DNA of 64,000 bases, taken from Nocardiopsis quinghaiensis (lineage in GTDB: Bacteria > Actinomycetota > Actinomycetes > Streptosporangiales > Streptosporangiaceae). The translations under genes and the position numbers were made by a program. Below, piece after piece: positions 10,612-19,080 of this stretch (position 1 is its first letter; each line of letters starts with the position of its first letter). The stretch is taken from the NCBI RefSeq assembly GCF_008638365.1, contig NZ_VWVU01000007.1:62001-126000 (forward strand), read 5' to 3'. The notes below the pieces were generated by a model that saw nothing but the letters and a program-made list of their open reading frames with translations, was not told the origin of the DNA and did not search any database.

Positions 10612-10659
10612 TTAACGACCCCCGCCGCGGCCGCTAAGGAGAAGCAGCTCGCGCAGCAT
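10612..10659 (-). CDS. Leucine leader peptide of leuA
   Basis: 15-residue peptide MLRELLLLSGRGGGR followed by TAA, 83 bp upstream of leuA on the same strand. Four consecutive leucine codons (CTG CTT CTC CTT) follow an earlier Leu; CTT is rare in DNA this GC-rich, which suits a codon-supply sensor. Actinobacterial leuA genes are known to carry such leader peptides. The peptide itself has no expected function beyond ribosome stalling. Confidence 0.85.
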   Translation of the reverse strand: MLRELLLLSGRGGGR

Positions 10660-10980
10660 AGTGACCGCAACGTTAGCAGACCGGCACGAGATCCTGGTAC
10701 CTCGCGTCCGCATAATGGGACGCACATCACCTGACCTGGGAACTCTCCGAGTGGCGGGGCGAGGCGCCGTGGGCCGCGCCACTACGGGTACCTCGATTTC
10801 GAGAGACCCTCGACAGGTCTGTACCATTTCCAGTGAACCCTTCAGTGCTAGGGGGGTTGTTGCAGATCCCGCCGACGGGACCCAGGGTGCGGCCAACACC
10901 CGAGGCCGCCACCGGGCGCGCCGCACAGCGCGCTGGTGGCCGTGCCGGTACCGTCGGCGGGATTTCTCGTCCGCGCGGGC
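10660..10980. promoter_or_regulatory. leuA upstream region with a block shared with gcl
   Basis: 321 bp between the reductase and the leuA leader. 10843-10900 holds conserved pieces that recur upstream of gcl: CAGTGCTAGGGG next to GTTGT, then GCCGACGG, then GGGTGCGGCCAACACC. The adjoining GTGAACCCTTC (10833-10843) recurs at the gcl start. On the leftward RNA the outer parts GGTGTTG and CAACAACCC can pair. The leuA promoter is presumably within 10660-10800 but I cannot fix its hexamers. Confidence 0.55.
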
Positions 10981-12045
10981 TCAGCCCTCCAGACGCGGGT
11001 AGTCGGTGTAGCCCCGGTGGTCGCCGCCGTAGTAGGTGGCCCGGTCGGGCGCGTTGAAGGGCCCTCCCGCCCGGATCCGGTCGGGGAGGTCGGGGTTGGC
11101 GAGCCAGGCGGCGGCCACGGCGACGGCGTCCGCACGCTCCTCGGCCAGGGCCGCGGTGACGGGGCCGAGGTCGGTTCCGGAGGCGGTGTTGAGCACGAAC
11201 GCGCCCGCCCACTCCTTGCGCAGCCGCTGGGTGTACTCGGCCGAGCCCGATTCGGTCAGGTGCAGGTAGGCCAGGTCGGAGGAGCGGTGCCGCAGCCCGT
11301 CGAGCAGGGCGAGGTACTGCTCCAGGGGGTCGTTCTCGCTGATGCCGTTGAAGGCGGTGCCCGGGGAGACGCGCAGGCCCGTGCGGTCGGCGCCGATGGT
11401 GTCGGCGACGGCGTCCACGGCCTCCACCGCGAAGCGGGCCCTGTTCTCGGCGCTGCCGCCGTAGGCGTCGGTGCGCCGGTTGCTGCCGTCGGCGAGGAAC
11501 TGCTGGATGAGGTAGCCGTTGGCGCCGTGCACCTCCACTCCGTCGAACCCGGCGGCGACCGCGTTCCGGGAGGCGGAGGCGAAGTCGTCCAGGGCCTCGG
11601 CGATGTCGGAGGCGGTCATCTCGCGCGGCACCGGGTGCGGAAGCATCTTCTCGCCGTCGAACAGGGACGCGCCCGAGCGGACGGCGGACGGTCCGACCGG
11701 CAGGCCGCCGTCGGGGTAGAGGACGGGGTGGCCGATCCGGCCCGCGTGCATGATCTGCGCGAAGATACGGCCTCCTCCCTCGTGGACGGCGCCGGTGACG
11801 CGCTTCCACGCCTCGACCTGCTCGGCGCTGTGCAGGCCCGGGGTGTGGATGTAGCCCTGGCCGCGGACGCTGGGCTGGACCCCCTCGGTGATGATCAGTC
11901 CGGCCGAGGCGCGCTGGGCGTAGTACTCGACGACCAGGTCGCCCGGGCTGCCGCCACGGGAGCGCGAACGGGTCATCGGTGCCATGAACAGGCGGTTGGG
12001 CAGCTGCATCCGGCCGATCCCGACGGGATCGAACAGGTCGCTCAT
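10981..12045 (-). CDS. Old yellow enzyme family NADH:flavin oxidoreductase (alkene reductase)
   Basis: 354 aa FMN-dependent TIM-barrel enzyme that reduces activated C=C bonds. Motifs: [10 protein letters not shown] near the N terminus, [20 protein letters not shown], the substrate/flavin region [17 protein letters not shown] and the family signature [16 protein letters not shown]. The ATG at 12045 is chosen over an upstream in-frame Met because ACGGAG precedes it and [11 protein letters not shown] is the expected start. It appears monocistronic. Its physiological substrate is not evident from the neighbours. Confidence 0.92.
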   Translation of the reverse strand: MSDLFDPVGIGRMQLPNRLFMAPMTRSRSRGGSPGDLVVEYYAQRASAGLIITEGVQPSVRGQGYIHTPGLHSAEQVEAWKRVTGAVHEGGGRIFAQIMHAGRIGHPVLYPDGGLPVGPSAVRSGASLFDGEKMLPHPVPREMTASDIAEALDDFASASRNAVAAGFDGVEVHGANGYLIQQFLADGSNRRTDAYGGSAENRARFAVEAVDAVADTIGADRTGLRVSPGTAFNGISENDPLEQYLALLDGLRHRSSDLAYLHLTESGSAEYTQRLRKEWAGAFVLNTASGTDLGPVTAALAEERADAVAVAAAWLANPDLPDRIRAGGPFNAPDRATYYGGDHRGYTDYPRLEG

Positions 12046-12434
12046 GAAGGCTCCGTGGATCTGGGTGCGTGAGGGCCGTGCCCTCGGGGACGCCCTCACG
12101 TTAGGAGGGGGTGTCGTCCGCCTCCTCGCCGGGTGCCGTCCGCCCGGGGAACGGACCGTCCCCGCCGCACGGCGACGGGGGCTCCGAGACCGTCGCCGGC
12201 GTCACCGGACAGAAGCTCCAGCGGGTCCGATCCGCCCCGGGCTCCCCGTGGCCGGATCCGGCCACGGGGTGCGCCTGTGTGCGCGGACGCGAAGCGGGCT
12301 TCACCTGCCCCGGGGGTTAAACAAGTCAGTTCGCCACGTATGTGACAGAAAGTTAGCCATATTGACAGAACGCATGGCTTTCTTTTGCAATAACGCCACG
12401 TATCCGACGCCTCACCCCCGCTCACGGAGGCATC
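12046..12434. promoter_or_regulatory. Divergent region with 26-bp perfect palindrome and M14-gene promoter
   Basis: 389 bp between divergent genes. 12244-12269 is a perfect 26-bp palindrome (half-site CCCCGTGGCCGGA) with no loop. Further right, TTGACA (12362-12367) and TGCAAT (12386-12391), 18 bp apart, form a plausible promoter for the rightward peptidase gene, whose ribosome site is CACGGAGG (12424-12430). Confidence 0.6.
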
Positions 12435-13694
12435 GTGGCAATCAGCCCCCTTCGAAGAACCCTCGTTCCCGTGGCCGTCGGCGCCCTGCTCCTGGGCACC
12501 CTGGCCGCAGGCGCCGCCGCCGAACCGGCCTATGACCTCTACGAGGTCCACGGCGCCCTCACCGCCCAGGACCGCACGGAGATCGCCGCCACCGGCGCCG
12601 CCATCGACCAGGTCGGTGACGACTCGGTCCTGGTCACCGCGACTCCCGACGACGCCGCGGAGATCGGCCGGCTCGGCTACGGCGTCGATGAGTTCGATCC
12701 GCCGGTCCCCCTCGCCAGCCCCGACCCCGGCTACACCACCTACGCGGAACTGCTCGGCGTCGTCGACCAGGTGGTGGCCGAGAACCCCGGTATCGCGACG
12801 AAGTCGGTCATCGGACGGTCCCACGAGGGACGCGACCTGGTCGCGGTCAGGATCAGTGACAACGCGAACGCGGACGAGGACGAGCCCGAGGTCCTCTTCG
12901 TCCACGCCCAGCACGCGCGCGAGCACCTCACCGTGGAGATGGCCGTCCACCTGATGCACCTGCTCACCGACGGGTACGGCAGCGATCCGCGGATCACCGA
13001 CCTGGTCGACAGCCGCGAGATCTGGATCCTGCCCAACGTCAACCCCGACGGCAGCGAGTACGACATGTCGGGCACCGACTGGCGGAACTGGCGCAAGAAC
13101 CGCCAGCCCAACCGGGGTTCCTCCGCCCTCGGCACCGACCTCAACCGCAACTGGGACTACATGTGGGGCTGCTGCGGCGGCTCCTCGGGCAACCCGAGCG
13201 GCATCACCTACCGGGGTTCGGCCCCCGAGTCCGCGACCGAGGTGCGCGTGATCGCCGACTTCGTGCGCGGCCGGGTCGTCGGCGGCGAGCAGCAGATCAC
13301 CACCGCCATCGACTTCCACACCTACAGCGAACTCATCCTGTGGCCGTTCGGCCACACCTACTCCGACGTCACCGGGGGCATGACCCGGGAGGAGTACGAG
13401 ACCCACGCGGCGCTGGGCGAGCACATGGCCGACGCCAACGGCTACACGCCCCAGCAGTCCAGCGACCTCTACGTCACCGACGGGTCGATCAACGACTGGC
13501 TGTGGGGCGACCAGCGCATCGTCAACTTCACCTATGAGATGTACCCGCGCAGCGCGTGGGCGGGCGGCTTCTACCCGCCCTCGTCGGTGATCGAACGCGA
13601 GACCGCGCGCAACGAGGAGGCCGTGCTGCGCCTGCTCGACTACGCGGACTGCCCGTATCGGATCATCGGCGCGGAGGCGGCCCACTGCGGCTGA
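12435..13694 (+). CDS. Secreted M14-family zinc carboxypeptidase
   Basis: 419 aa, GTG start after CACGGAGG. The N terminus is a signal peptide (RRTLVPVAVGALLLGTLAAGAAA). A short propeptide-like region leads to the peptidase domain (about 100-400). Zinc ligands are in HAREH (HxxE) and DFHTYSELILWPFG; GTDLNRNWDYMWGC carries the substrate arginine and asparagine, and the catalytic Glu lies in NFTYEMYPR. It should trim C-terminal residues from peptides outside the cell. It ends in a strong terminator shared with the convergent lipoprotein gene. Confidence 0.93.
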   Translation: MAISPLRRTLVPVAVGALLLGTLAAGAAAEPAYDLYEVHGALTAQDRTEIAATGAAIDQVGDDSVLVTATPDDAAEIGRLGYGVDEFDPPVPLASPDPGYTTYAELLGVVDQVVAENPGIATKSVIGRSHEGRDLVAVRISDNANADEDEPEVLFVHAQHAREHLTVEMAVHLMHLLTDGYGSDPRITDLVDSREIWILPNVNPDGSEYDMSGTDWRNWRKNRQPNRGSSALGTDLNRNWDYMWGCCGGSSGNPSGITYRGSAPESATEVRVIADFVRGRVVGGEQQITTAIDFHTYSELILWPFGHTYSDVTGGMTREEYETHAALGEHMADANGYTPQQSSDLYVTDGSINDWLWGDQRIVNFTYEMYPRSAWAGGFYPPSSVIERETARNEEAVLRLLDYADCPYRIIGAEAAHCG

Positions 13695-13700
13695 CCCGCA

Positions 13701-13737
13701 GGTGCCGGCCCCGGGCGCGCGGCCCGGGGCCGGCACC
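13701..13737. terminator. Bidirectional terminator
   Basis: Perfect 16-bp arms (13701-13716 and 13722-13737) with a 5-nt loop, between the convergent peptidase and lipoprotein genes. Confidence 0.85.
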
Positions 13738-13739
13738 GG

Positions 13740-14090
13740 TCAGAACTTCCCTTCGCAGGCCTGCTGGACGTCGTCGGCGCCGAAGTCCTCCACGTAGGTC
13801 TCCTCCGGGGCCTCCTGGAGGTAGCCGTCCGTCTGGGCGCCGTAGAGCATGACGGGGTCCTCCCCGTTCCACTTGAACTGCAGCTGGCAGTCCTCGCTGG
13901 CCTCGTAGGTGGCCCACCAGAACCCCTGGGAGTCCGGTGGAGTGATCCTGAACTCCTCACCGGGGAGCCCGTTCTCCACCAGCAGTTGCTGGAACTCCTC
14001 CTCCGATCCGCCCTCGGGGGAACAGGCGGCTAGGGTGAGCGCGGCGGCCGCGGCCGCGGCCGCGGAGAGGAAACGCGCGTGGGGGAACAT
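13740..14090 (-). CDS. Small lipoprotein of unknown function
   Basis: 116 aa from the ATG at 14090. A short signal sequence of almost pure alanine ends in the lipobox LAAC followed by SPEGG, so the mature protein of about 95 residues should be lipid-anchored outside the membrane. The mature part is acidic, with two more cysteines (EDCQLQF and QQACEGKF) that may form a disulfide. No family is recognised. Upstream in-frame Met codons exist but would bury the signal peptide. The ribosome site (GGGAAG) is weak. Confidence 0.75.
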   Translation of the reverse strand: MFPHARFLSAAAAAAAALTLAACSPEGGSEEEFQQLLVENGLPGEEFRITPPDSQGFWWATYEASEDCQLQFKWNGEDPVMLYGAQTDGYLQEAPEETYVEDFGADDVQQACEGKF

Positions 14091-14250
14091 GCTTCCCAAC
14101 TTCCGAGAGTGCCGACGACGGATCCGTTGCATTCGCCCGTTTCCTGACACGGCGGTCCCGTCGTCCACGTGTTTTCCACGTTTCCCCAGGTCCGAGCTGG
14201 AGAAAACGCACGTCACGACACACTCCGGACACAACCCCGTAACGGGGCGT

Positions 14251-14302
14251 CCGTCCGGGCCCGCGGGCCCGGACGGGAGACGGCCGCCTCCCGTCCGGGC
14301 CC
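14251..14302 (-). terminator. Terminator of gcl with two overlapping hairpins
   Basis: Arms 14265-14279 and 14288-14302 (15 bp, perfect) form one hairpin. Alternatively 14251-14262 pairs with 14265-14276. The two share an arm, so only one can form at a time. Located just after the gcl stop. Confidence 0.75.
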
Positions 14303-14315
14303 CTCGGCGAGGGGG

Positions 14316-16031
14316 TCAGGCGCCGGGGACCGGCTCGAACTCCTTCACCGCGTCGATCGCGGGACCGTGCGGGGTGTTGGCCTCGCGCTCGATCATGATC
14401 TCGACGAGCACCGGCCGCGAGGTGGCCTGGGCCTGCTTGCGGGCCCACTCCAGGGACTCGCGGATCTGCCCGGGCTCCCACACGCGGCGTCCGGAGCAGC
14501 CGTAGGCCTCCATCAGCTTGACGTTGTCGGTGCCGTACTCGTCGTAGTGGATGTCCACCTGGTAGTTCATGTCGAACGGGACCGAGGCCTGGCGGATCAG
14601 GCCCAGGTACTCGTTGTTGAGCATGATGATCACGTAGGGGACGTCGTACTGGGCGGCCACGGCCAGTTCCTCGACCATGTACTGGAAACCGTAGTCGCCG
14701 ACGATCCCCACGACCTCGGCGTCCGGATCGGTGCCCTTCAGCGCCTTCTTGACCCCGATGGCGGCGGGGATCTCCCAGCCGAGCGGGCCCGCCTGGCCGC
14801 AGATCTGGTAGTGGCGCGGCTTGTGCGCCTTCTGGTGCTGGCCGCCCCAGATCTGGTAGAGGCCGATCGCGGTGACGAAGTAGGTGTCCTCGTCGAAGAC
14901 CTCGTTGATCTCCTTGTAGACGCGCGGGGCCTTGACCGGGACCGTGTCGAAGTCCTCCCGGCGGGTCAGGGTGGACCTGAGCTCGCCGATCCGGTCGATC
15001 CAGGGCCGCACCTCCGCCGTGACGCCGCGGCGCCTGGCCGCGGCCAGCAGCTCGCGGAGGAACACCCTGGCGTCGGAGACCACCCCCAGGTCGGGTTCGA
15101 AGACCCGGCCGAGTTGGGTGGCCTCGATGTCGACGTGGACGAACCTGCGCTCGCCCCGGTAGACGTCGATCTGGCCGGTGTGGCGGTCGGCGAACCTCGC
15201 GCCCACGGCCAGGACCAGGTCCGACTCCAGGAAGGAGGCGTTGCCGTAGCGCTGGGAGGTCTGCACGCCGGTCATACCGGAGTACAGGGGCGAGTCCTCG
15301 TCGAAGGAGCCCTTGCCCATGAGCGTGACCTGTACCGGCACCTGGAGGTGCTCGGCCAGCTCACGCAGCTCCTCGGACGCCTCGGCCAGGATCACGCCGC
15401 CCCCGGAGAGGATCAGCGGACGCTCGGCCTCCAGCAGCATGTCCAGCGCGCGCTCGACCCGCGGAAGGTGCGGCTCGACCGTGTTGACCCTCAGCGGGGC
15501 GTCGATGGTGGGGTCGTAGTCGATCACCTGCTGGGCGACGTCCAGCGGGATGTCCACCAGCACCGGGCCGGGGCGGCCCTGCCGCGCGACGCGGAACGCC
15601 TCCCGGAAGATCCAGGGCGCGGTGGCGGCCTCCTTGATCTGGACGGCCCACTTGGTGACGGGCTTGGCGATCTCGACGATGTCGACCGCCTGGAAGCCCT
15701 CCTTGTCCAGCAGGTCGGTGCGCTGCTGGCCGGTGATGCACACGATCGGGACGGAGTCCGCGATGGCCGTGTACAGGCCGGTGATCATGTTGGTCCCGGC
15801 GGGACCGGAGGTGCCGATGGCCACACCGACCTTGCCGGTGGTGCGGGACCAGCCGTCGGCCATGTGGGTGGCGCCCTCCTCGTGGCGGACGGTCAGGTGC
15901 TCGATACCGCCGACCTGCTCCATCGCCTTGTAGAGCGGCAGGATGGCTGCTCCGGGACAGCCGAAGGCGGTGTCGACGCCCTCGTTCTTGAGGACCTCCA
16001 CGACCGCGTTCATCGCGGGCATCTGTGGCAT
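14316..16031 (-). CDS. gcl: Glyoxylate carboligase (tartronate-semialdehyde synthase)
   Basis: 571 aa ThDP-dependent enzyme joining two glyoxylates to tartronate semialdehyde and CO2. It follows the Gcl pattern throughout (FGCPGAAILPLYKAM, GTSGPAGTNMITGLY, CGQAGPLGWEIPAA, the ThDP-binding GDYGFQYMVEELAVAAQ...NNEYLGLIRQ). Residue 51 is Glu (RHEEGATHMADGW), whereas E. coli Gcl is known for Val at 51. It lies in line with glxR and hyi, which act on the product. Start ATG 16031; GAAGGG upstream may serve as ribosome site. An acetolactate-synthase-like side activity is possible. Confidence 0.88.
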   Translation of the reverse strand: MPQMPAMNAVVEVLKNEGVDTAFGCPGAAILPLYKAMEQVGGIEHLTVRHEEGATHMADGWSRTTGKVGVAIGTSGPAGTNMITGLYTAIADSVPIVCITGQQRTDLLDKEGFQAVDIVEIAKPVTKWAVQIKEAATAPWIFREAFRVARQGRPGPVLVDIPLDVAQQVIDYDPTIDAPLRVNTVEPHLPRVERALDMLLEAERPLILSGGGVILAEASEELRELAEHLQVPVQVTLMGKGSFDEDSPLYSGMTGVQTSQRYGNASFLESDLVLAVGARFADRHTGQIDVYRGERRFVHVDIEATQLGRVFEPDLGVVSDARVFLRELLAAARRRGVTAEVRPWIDRIGELRSTLTRREDFDTVPVKAPRVYKEINEVFDEDTYFVTAIGLYQIWGGQHQKAHKPRHYQICGQAGPLGWEIPAAIGVKKALKGTDPDAEVVGIVGDYGFQYMVEELAVAAQYDVPYVIIMLNNEYLGLIRQASVPFDMNYQVDIHYDEYGTDNVKLMEAYGCSGRRVWEPGQIRESLEWARKQAQATSRPVLVEIMIEREANTPHGPAIDAVKEFEPVPGA

Positions 16032-16287
16032 GGGAAGTGAACCCTTCGGTACTGGGGCTCCTGGACGCTCGCCCGGCCCCGGGACGTGGTCCGGGCGCCC
16101 GAGGGCGGGAACCTGCGGCGCCTTCGGGACGCACGGACACGGAGGACGGCGAGGCGGAGCCCCGGAGGGAAAGCAGTGCTAGGGGTGTTGTGGGCCGGAC
16201 GGCCGCGCCGACGGTGTCCCGGGTGCGGCCAACACCGGGGACGCCGGAGCGGGACCGTGCAAAGGGGAACCGCGCGGGACGGGGCCG
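16032..16287. promoter_or_regulatory. gcl upstream region with the leuA-shared block
   Basis: 256 bp between glxR and gcl. 16174-16234 carries CAGTGCTAGGGG, GTTGT, GCCGACGG and GGGTGCGGCCAACACC in the same order as 10843-10900 upstream of leuA. On the leftward RNA, GGTGTTG and CAACACC would close a long stem. A second fragment, GTGAACCCTTC at 16037-16047, abuts the gcl start and matches 10833-10843; in the leuA copy the two parts are contiguous, here they are about 115 bp apart. Confidence 0.55.
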
Positions 16288-17169
16288 CTACCGGCCGGAG
16301 AGCTGCTCGACGATCCTCAGCAGCGCGGAGTGGTCGAGCGAGCCGTGGCCCTGGGCCTTCAGCGCGGCGACGTACTGCGCCACCTGCGCACCGAGCGGGA
16401 TCGCGATCCCGGCGGCGTGCGCGGAGTCGGTGACGATGCGCATGTCCTTGTCGTGCAGGGCGATGCGGAAGCCCGGGGAGAAGTCGCGCTCGCGCATGGC
16501 CCTGCCCTTGCGCTGGAGCACGGTGCTGCCCGCGAGCCCGCCGCCCAGGACCTCCAGGCCGGACTCGGTGTCCACTCCGTGCGCCTCCAGGAAGACCAGG
16601 GCCTCGGCCAGGAGCTGGATGTTGCCCGCGACGATGAGCTGGTTGGCGGCCTTGACCGTCTGGCCGGAACCGCTCGGGCCGACCAGGACGGGGGTGCTGC
16701 CCAGGACGTCGAAGACGGGTCGGGCCGCCTCGAAGTCGTCCTGGTTCCCGCCGACCATGATGGAGAGCTTGGCCTCGACGGCACCGGCCTCACCGCCGCT
16801 GACGGGAGCGTCCAGGACCCGCAGGCCGCGCGCGGTCCCGGCCTCGGCGACCTCCCGGGCGACGTCCGGTCGGATGGTGCTCATGTCGATGACCAGGGTG
16901 CCGGGCTTGGCGTTGTCGTAGACGCCGCCCTCGCCGAGCATGGCCTCCCGCACGTCCGGGGAGTCCGGGACCATGGTGATGACGGCGTCGGCGTCGGCGA
17001 CGGCCCCGGCGACGCTCCCCCCGCGCAGTCCGCCCTCGGCCACCAGGGCGGCGACGCGGTCGTCGGTGAGGTTGTGGCCGGTGACGGTGTAGCCGGCGCG
17101 GACGAGGTTGACGGCCATGGGCAGGCCCATGATGCCGAGACCGATGAAGGCGATCTTCTTGACGGGCAC
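16288..17169 (-). CDS. glxR: 2-hydroxy-3-oxopropionate (tartronate semialdehyde) reductase
   Basis: 293 aa beta-hydroxyacid dehydrogenase that reduces tartronate semialdehyde to glycerate. The Rossmann motif KIAFIGLGIMGLPMAVNLVRAG is followed by the substrate signature DAPVSGGEAGAVEAKLSIMVGG and the catalytic-lysine segment GSGQTVKAANQLIV. The GTG at 17169 is chosen because GGGGG stands 7-8 bp upstream and it gives the expected VPVKKIAFIG start; the longer open frame upstream is a shadow of hyi. It uses the product of gcl directly downstream. Confidence 0.93.
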   Translation of the reverse strand: MPVKKIAFIGLGIMGLPMAVNLVRAGYTVTGHNLTDDRVAALVAEGGLRGGSVAGAVADADAVITMVPDSPDVREAMLGEGGVYDNAKPGTLVIDMSTIRPDVAREVAEAGTARGLRVLDAPVSGGEAGAVEAKLSIMVGGNQDDFEAARPVFDVLGSTPVLVGPSGSGQTVKAANQLIVAGNIQLLAEALVFLEAHGVDTESGLEVLGGGLAGSTVLQRKGRAMRERDFSPGFRIALHDKDMRIVTDSAHAAGIAIPLGAQVAQYVAALKAQGHGSLDHSALLRIVEQLSGR

Positions 17170-17184
17170 GTTGGCCCCCTTCGT

Positions 17185-17300
17185 GGCTGGTGCTCGTGTG
17201 GGTGTTCGCATGCTGCGTGGCTGGTGCTCGTGTGGCTGTGCGGTACCGCGCGGCCGGTGCTCGTGCGGCTGCCCGGTGCCACTCGGCCGGTCCGTGCCGG
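17185..17300. repeat. Tandem 33-34 bp degenerate repeats between hyi and glxR
   Basis: GGCTGGTGCTCGTGTGG at 17185-17201 recurs at 17219-17235 (identical), at 17252-17268 (GGCCGGTGCTCGTGCGG) and as a shortened copy from 17285. It lies in the 169-bp gap between the hyi stop and the glxR start. No gene is visible; it could be a spacer hairpin region or slippage-derived. Confidence 0.7.
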
Positions 17301-17338
17301 ACGGCTCCGTCACGGCGCGGGCGGGGTGCTCCGGATGC

Positions 17339-18136
17339 TCAGTCCAGCCAGCCGAAGCTCTTCTCGCTGGGGACGGTCGGTTTGTACTCCAGGCCGACGA
17401 GGCCGTCGTAGCCCGCGGCCTGGGCGGCTGTGAGGAGGTCGTGGATCGGCAGCCGCCCGCTGCCGGGTTCCCCGCGCCCGGGGCTGTCGGCGATCTGCAT
17501 GTGCCCGAACTCGGCGGCGTGGCCGCGGACCACGGCGGCGGCGTCGTCGCCGTTGACCACGAGGTGGTACAGGTCCGCGAGCAGGGCGACGTTGTCGGCT
17601 CCGGCCTCCCCGGCCCGGGCCACGAACGCGAGTCCGTCCGCGGCGGTCGTGAACGGGTAGCCCTCGGCACCGCTGATGGGCTCGATGAGCACGGTGCCGC
17701 CGACCCCGGCCACGGCCCGGGCGGCCGCGAGGGTGTTCTCCAGCGCGGTCCGGTCCTGTTCGGCGGGGTCGGTCCCGGGCTGGCGCAGTCCGTAGAGGGC
17801 GTTGAACCCGGTGGCGCCCGTGCGCTCGGCGATGCGCACCACGACGTCGATGTTGGCTTGGAACTCCGCGCTGCGCCAGGGGTGTGAGAGTACGCCCCGG
17901 TCGGGGCCGGGGAGCACCCCCGCGAAGAAGTTGAGGCCGGTGAGGCGGACTCCGGCCCTGTCCAGGGCCTTGACGAAGGCGTCGACCTCGTCCTGGGGCG
18001 GGGTCGGGCTCTCGAACGGCCACCAGAACTCGACGGCGTCGAAGCCCGCCTCACGCGCGGCCCGGGGCCGCTCGTGGAGCGGGAGTTCGGTGAACAGCAG
18101 GGAGCAGTTCACCGTGTACCCGAGGGTGTGGCTCAT
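17339..18136 (-). CDS. hyi: Hydroxypyruvate isomerase
   Basis: 265 aa xylose-isomerase-like TIM barrel interconverting hydroxypyruvate and tartronate semialdehyde. It opens YTVNCSLLFTELPLHERPRAAREAGFDAVEFWWPF, typical of Hyi. The metal-binding acids lie in VLIEPISG, LLADLYHLV and GLEYKPT. ATG start with GGAGG nine bases upstream. It heads the leftward hyi-glxR-gcl series. TATAAG (18150-18155, minus strand) could be its -10, and an imperfect 20-bp palindrome at 18155-18174 overlaps that promoter, so repression by AllR is plausible. Confidence 0.92.
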   Translation of the reverse strand: MSHTLGYTVNCSLLFTELPLHERPRAAREAGFDAVEFWWPFESPTPPQDEVDAFVKALDRAGVRLTGLNFFAGVLPGPDRGVLSHPWRSAEFQANIDVVVRIAERTGATGFNALYGLRQPGTDPAEQDRTALENTLAAARAVAGVGGTVLIEPISGAEGYPFTTAADGLAFVARAGEAGADNVALLADLYHLVVNGDDAAAVVRGHAAEFGHMQIADSPGRGEPGSGRLPIHDLLTAAQAAGYDGLVGLEYKPTVPSEKSFGWLD

Positions 18137-18525
18137 ACCTTGCCTCCAGCTTATACTTTCACCATGTGGAAAGTAGTTTTCGCTTTAAGGAATGATTGAA
18201 GTGTGCGGTGGCCGCCCCCGCTTGTCAACCACCCCCCGGGGGGACGCCACCCGCGCCGACGCCCGCCCCACGGACGCCCTCCGGCGGACGCCGCGAGCCC
18301 CTCGCCCTTGGTGCGGACGTACGGATCTTCCTGGCGCGATGACACGCATCTCCTCGCTTCCAGACGATTGCGCCGAGGGTGTTGACAGGGTCACACTGCT
18401 ATCAACTAGAGTCCCTGCAATCCGCAATACGGAATTATTTGTCTGCACTACGAAATTCTCGGAGCGCGTTCCACGGAGCCCACGGGCTGAGGACCGCGGG
18501 CGCCCGCCGAGCCACGGGAGAGCAC
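18137..18525. promoter_or_regulatory. Divergent control region hyi/uraD with two AllR-type boxes
   Basis: 389 bp. Leftward: TTCCACATGGTGAAA (18157-18171, minus strand) sits over the hyi promoter. Rightward: TTGACA (18382-18387) with a possible -10 TAGAGT (18407-18412), followed directly by ATCCGCAATACGGAA (18420-18434). Both boxes fit TTCC(G/A)CA-N4-G(G/A)AA and recur upstream of the DUF6986 gene and at the window's right end. The GC-rich middle shows nothing else. Confidence 0.6.
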
Positions 18526-19080
18526 ATGCCCGAGACCACCCCGGAGGAGCGGGCGGACGGATCCGACCCGGGTCTGGACCGCCTGAACAAGCTGCCCGAG
18601 GAGGAGTTGCGCGCCCGGCTGGCGCAGTGCCTGAACGTGGACCGCTGGGTCGGGGCCCTCGTCTCCGAGGCGCCCTTCCCCGACCGGGCCGCCCTGTTGG
18701 CATCCGCCGACGGGCACGCGCGCTCGATCACCGCCGCCGAGGTGGCCACGGCCCTGGACCGCCACCCCCGCATCGGGGAGAGGGCCACGGGCGGCGGCAC
18801 CGAGTCCACCTGGTCACGCGGGGAGCAGTCCGCCTTCGCCGCCGGCACGGACGACGCGTCGGAGCGCGTGCAGCGGGTCTTCGCCCACGCCCAGCGTGAG
18901 TACGAGGACAGGTTCGGGCAGATCTACCTGGTCTGCGCCAGCGGACGCCCCGGCCACGAACTCCTGGCCGACCTGGTCGGTCGCCTGTCCAACGACCGCG
19001 ACACCGAACTGCGCGTGGTGGGCGACGAACTGCGCAAGATCGCCGGGCTGCGCCTGGTGAAACTTCTGGAGGACGCATGA
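18526..19080 (+). CDS. uraD: OHCU decarboxylase
   Basis: 184 aa. It decarboxylates 2-oxo-4-hydroxy-4-carboxy-5-ureidoimidazoline to S-allantoin, the last step of urate oxidation. Family motifs are DRHPRIGERATGGGTESTWSRGEQSAF, with the catalytic His and the Ser/Glu/Gln patch, and the C-terminal NDRDTELRVVGDELRKIAGLRL. The ATG at 18526 follows GGGAG by five bases; the longer open frame upstream lies in the promoter region and is rejected. The stop overlaps hiuH (ATGA). Confidence 0.92.
   Translation: MPETTPEERADGSDPGLDRLNKLPEEELRARLAQCLNVDRWVGALVSEAPFPDRAALLASADGHARSITAAEVATALDRHPRIGERATGGGTESTWSRGEQSAFAAGTDDASERVQRVFAHAQREYEDRFGQIYLVCASGRPGHELLADLVGRLSNDRDTELRVVGDELRKIAGLRLVKLLEDA

Noticed and set aside
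10612..10926. 104-codon frame ending in the leuA leader
   Set aside because: The upstream part has no ribosome site and unusual composition; only the 15-codon leader with its leucine run is convincing.
12096..13736. 546-codon leftward open frame
   Set aside because: Antisense to the M14 peptidase gene, whose signal peptide and catalytic residues are clear.
14316..16031. Acetolactate synthase large subunit
   Set aside because: Residue 51 is Glu as in that family, but the overall pattern (GTSGPAGTNMITGLY, CGQAGPLGWEIPAA) and linkage to glxR and hyi favour glyoxylate carboligase.
17185..17300. Possible CRISPR array
   Set aside because: The copies are contiguous degenerate repeats with no unique spacers and no cas genes.
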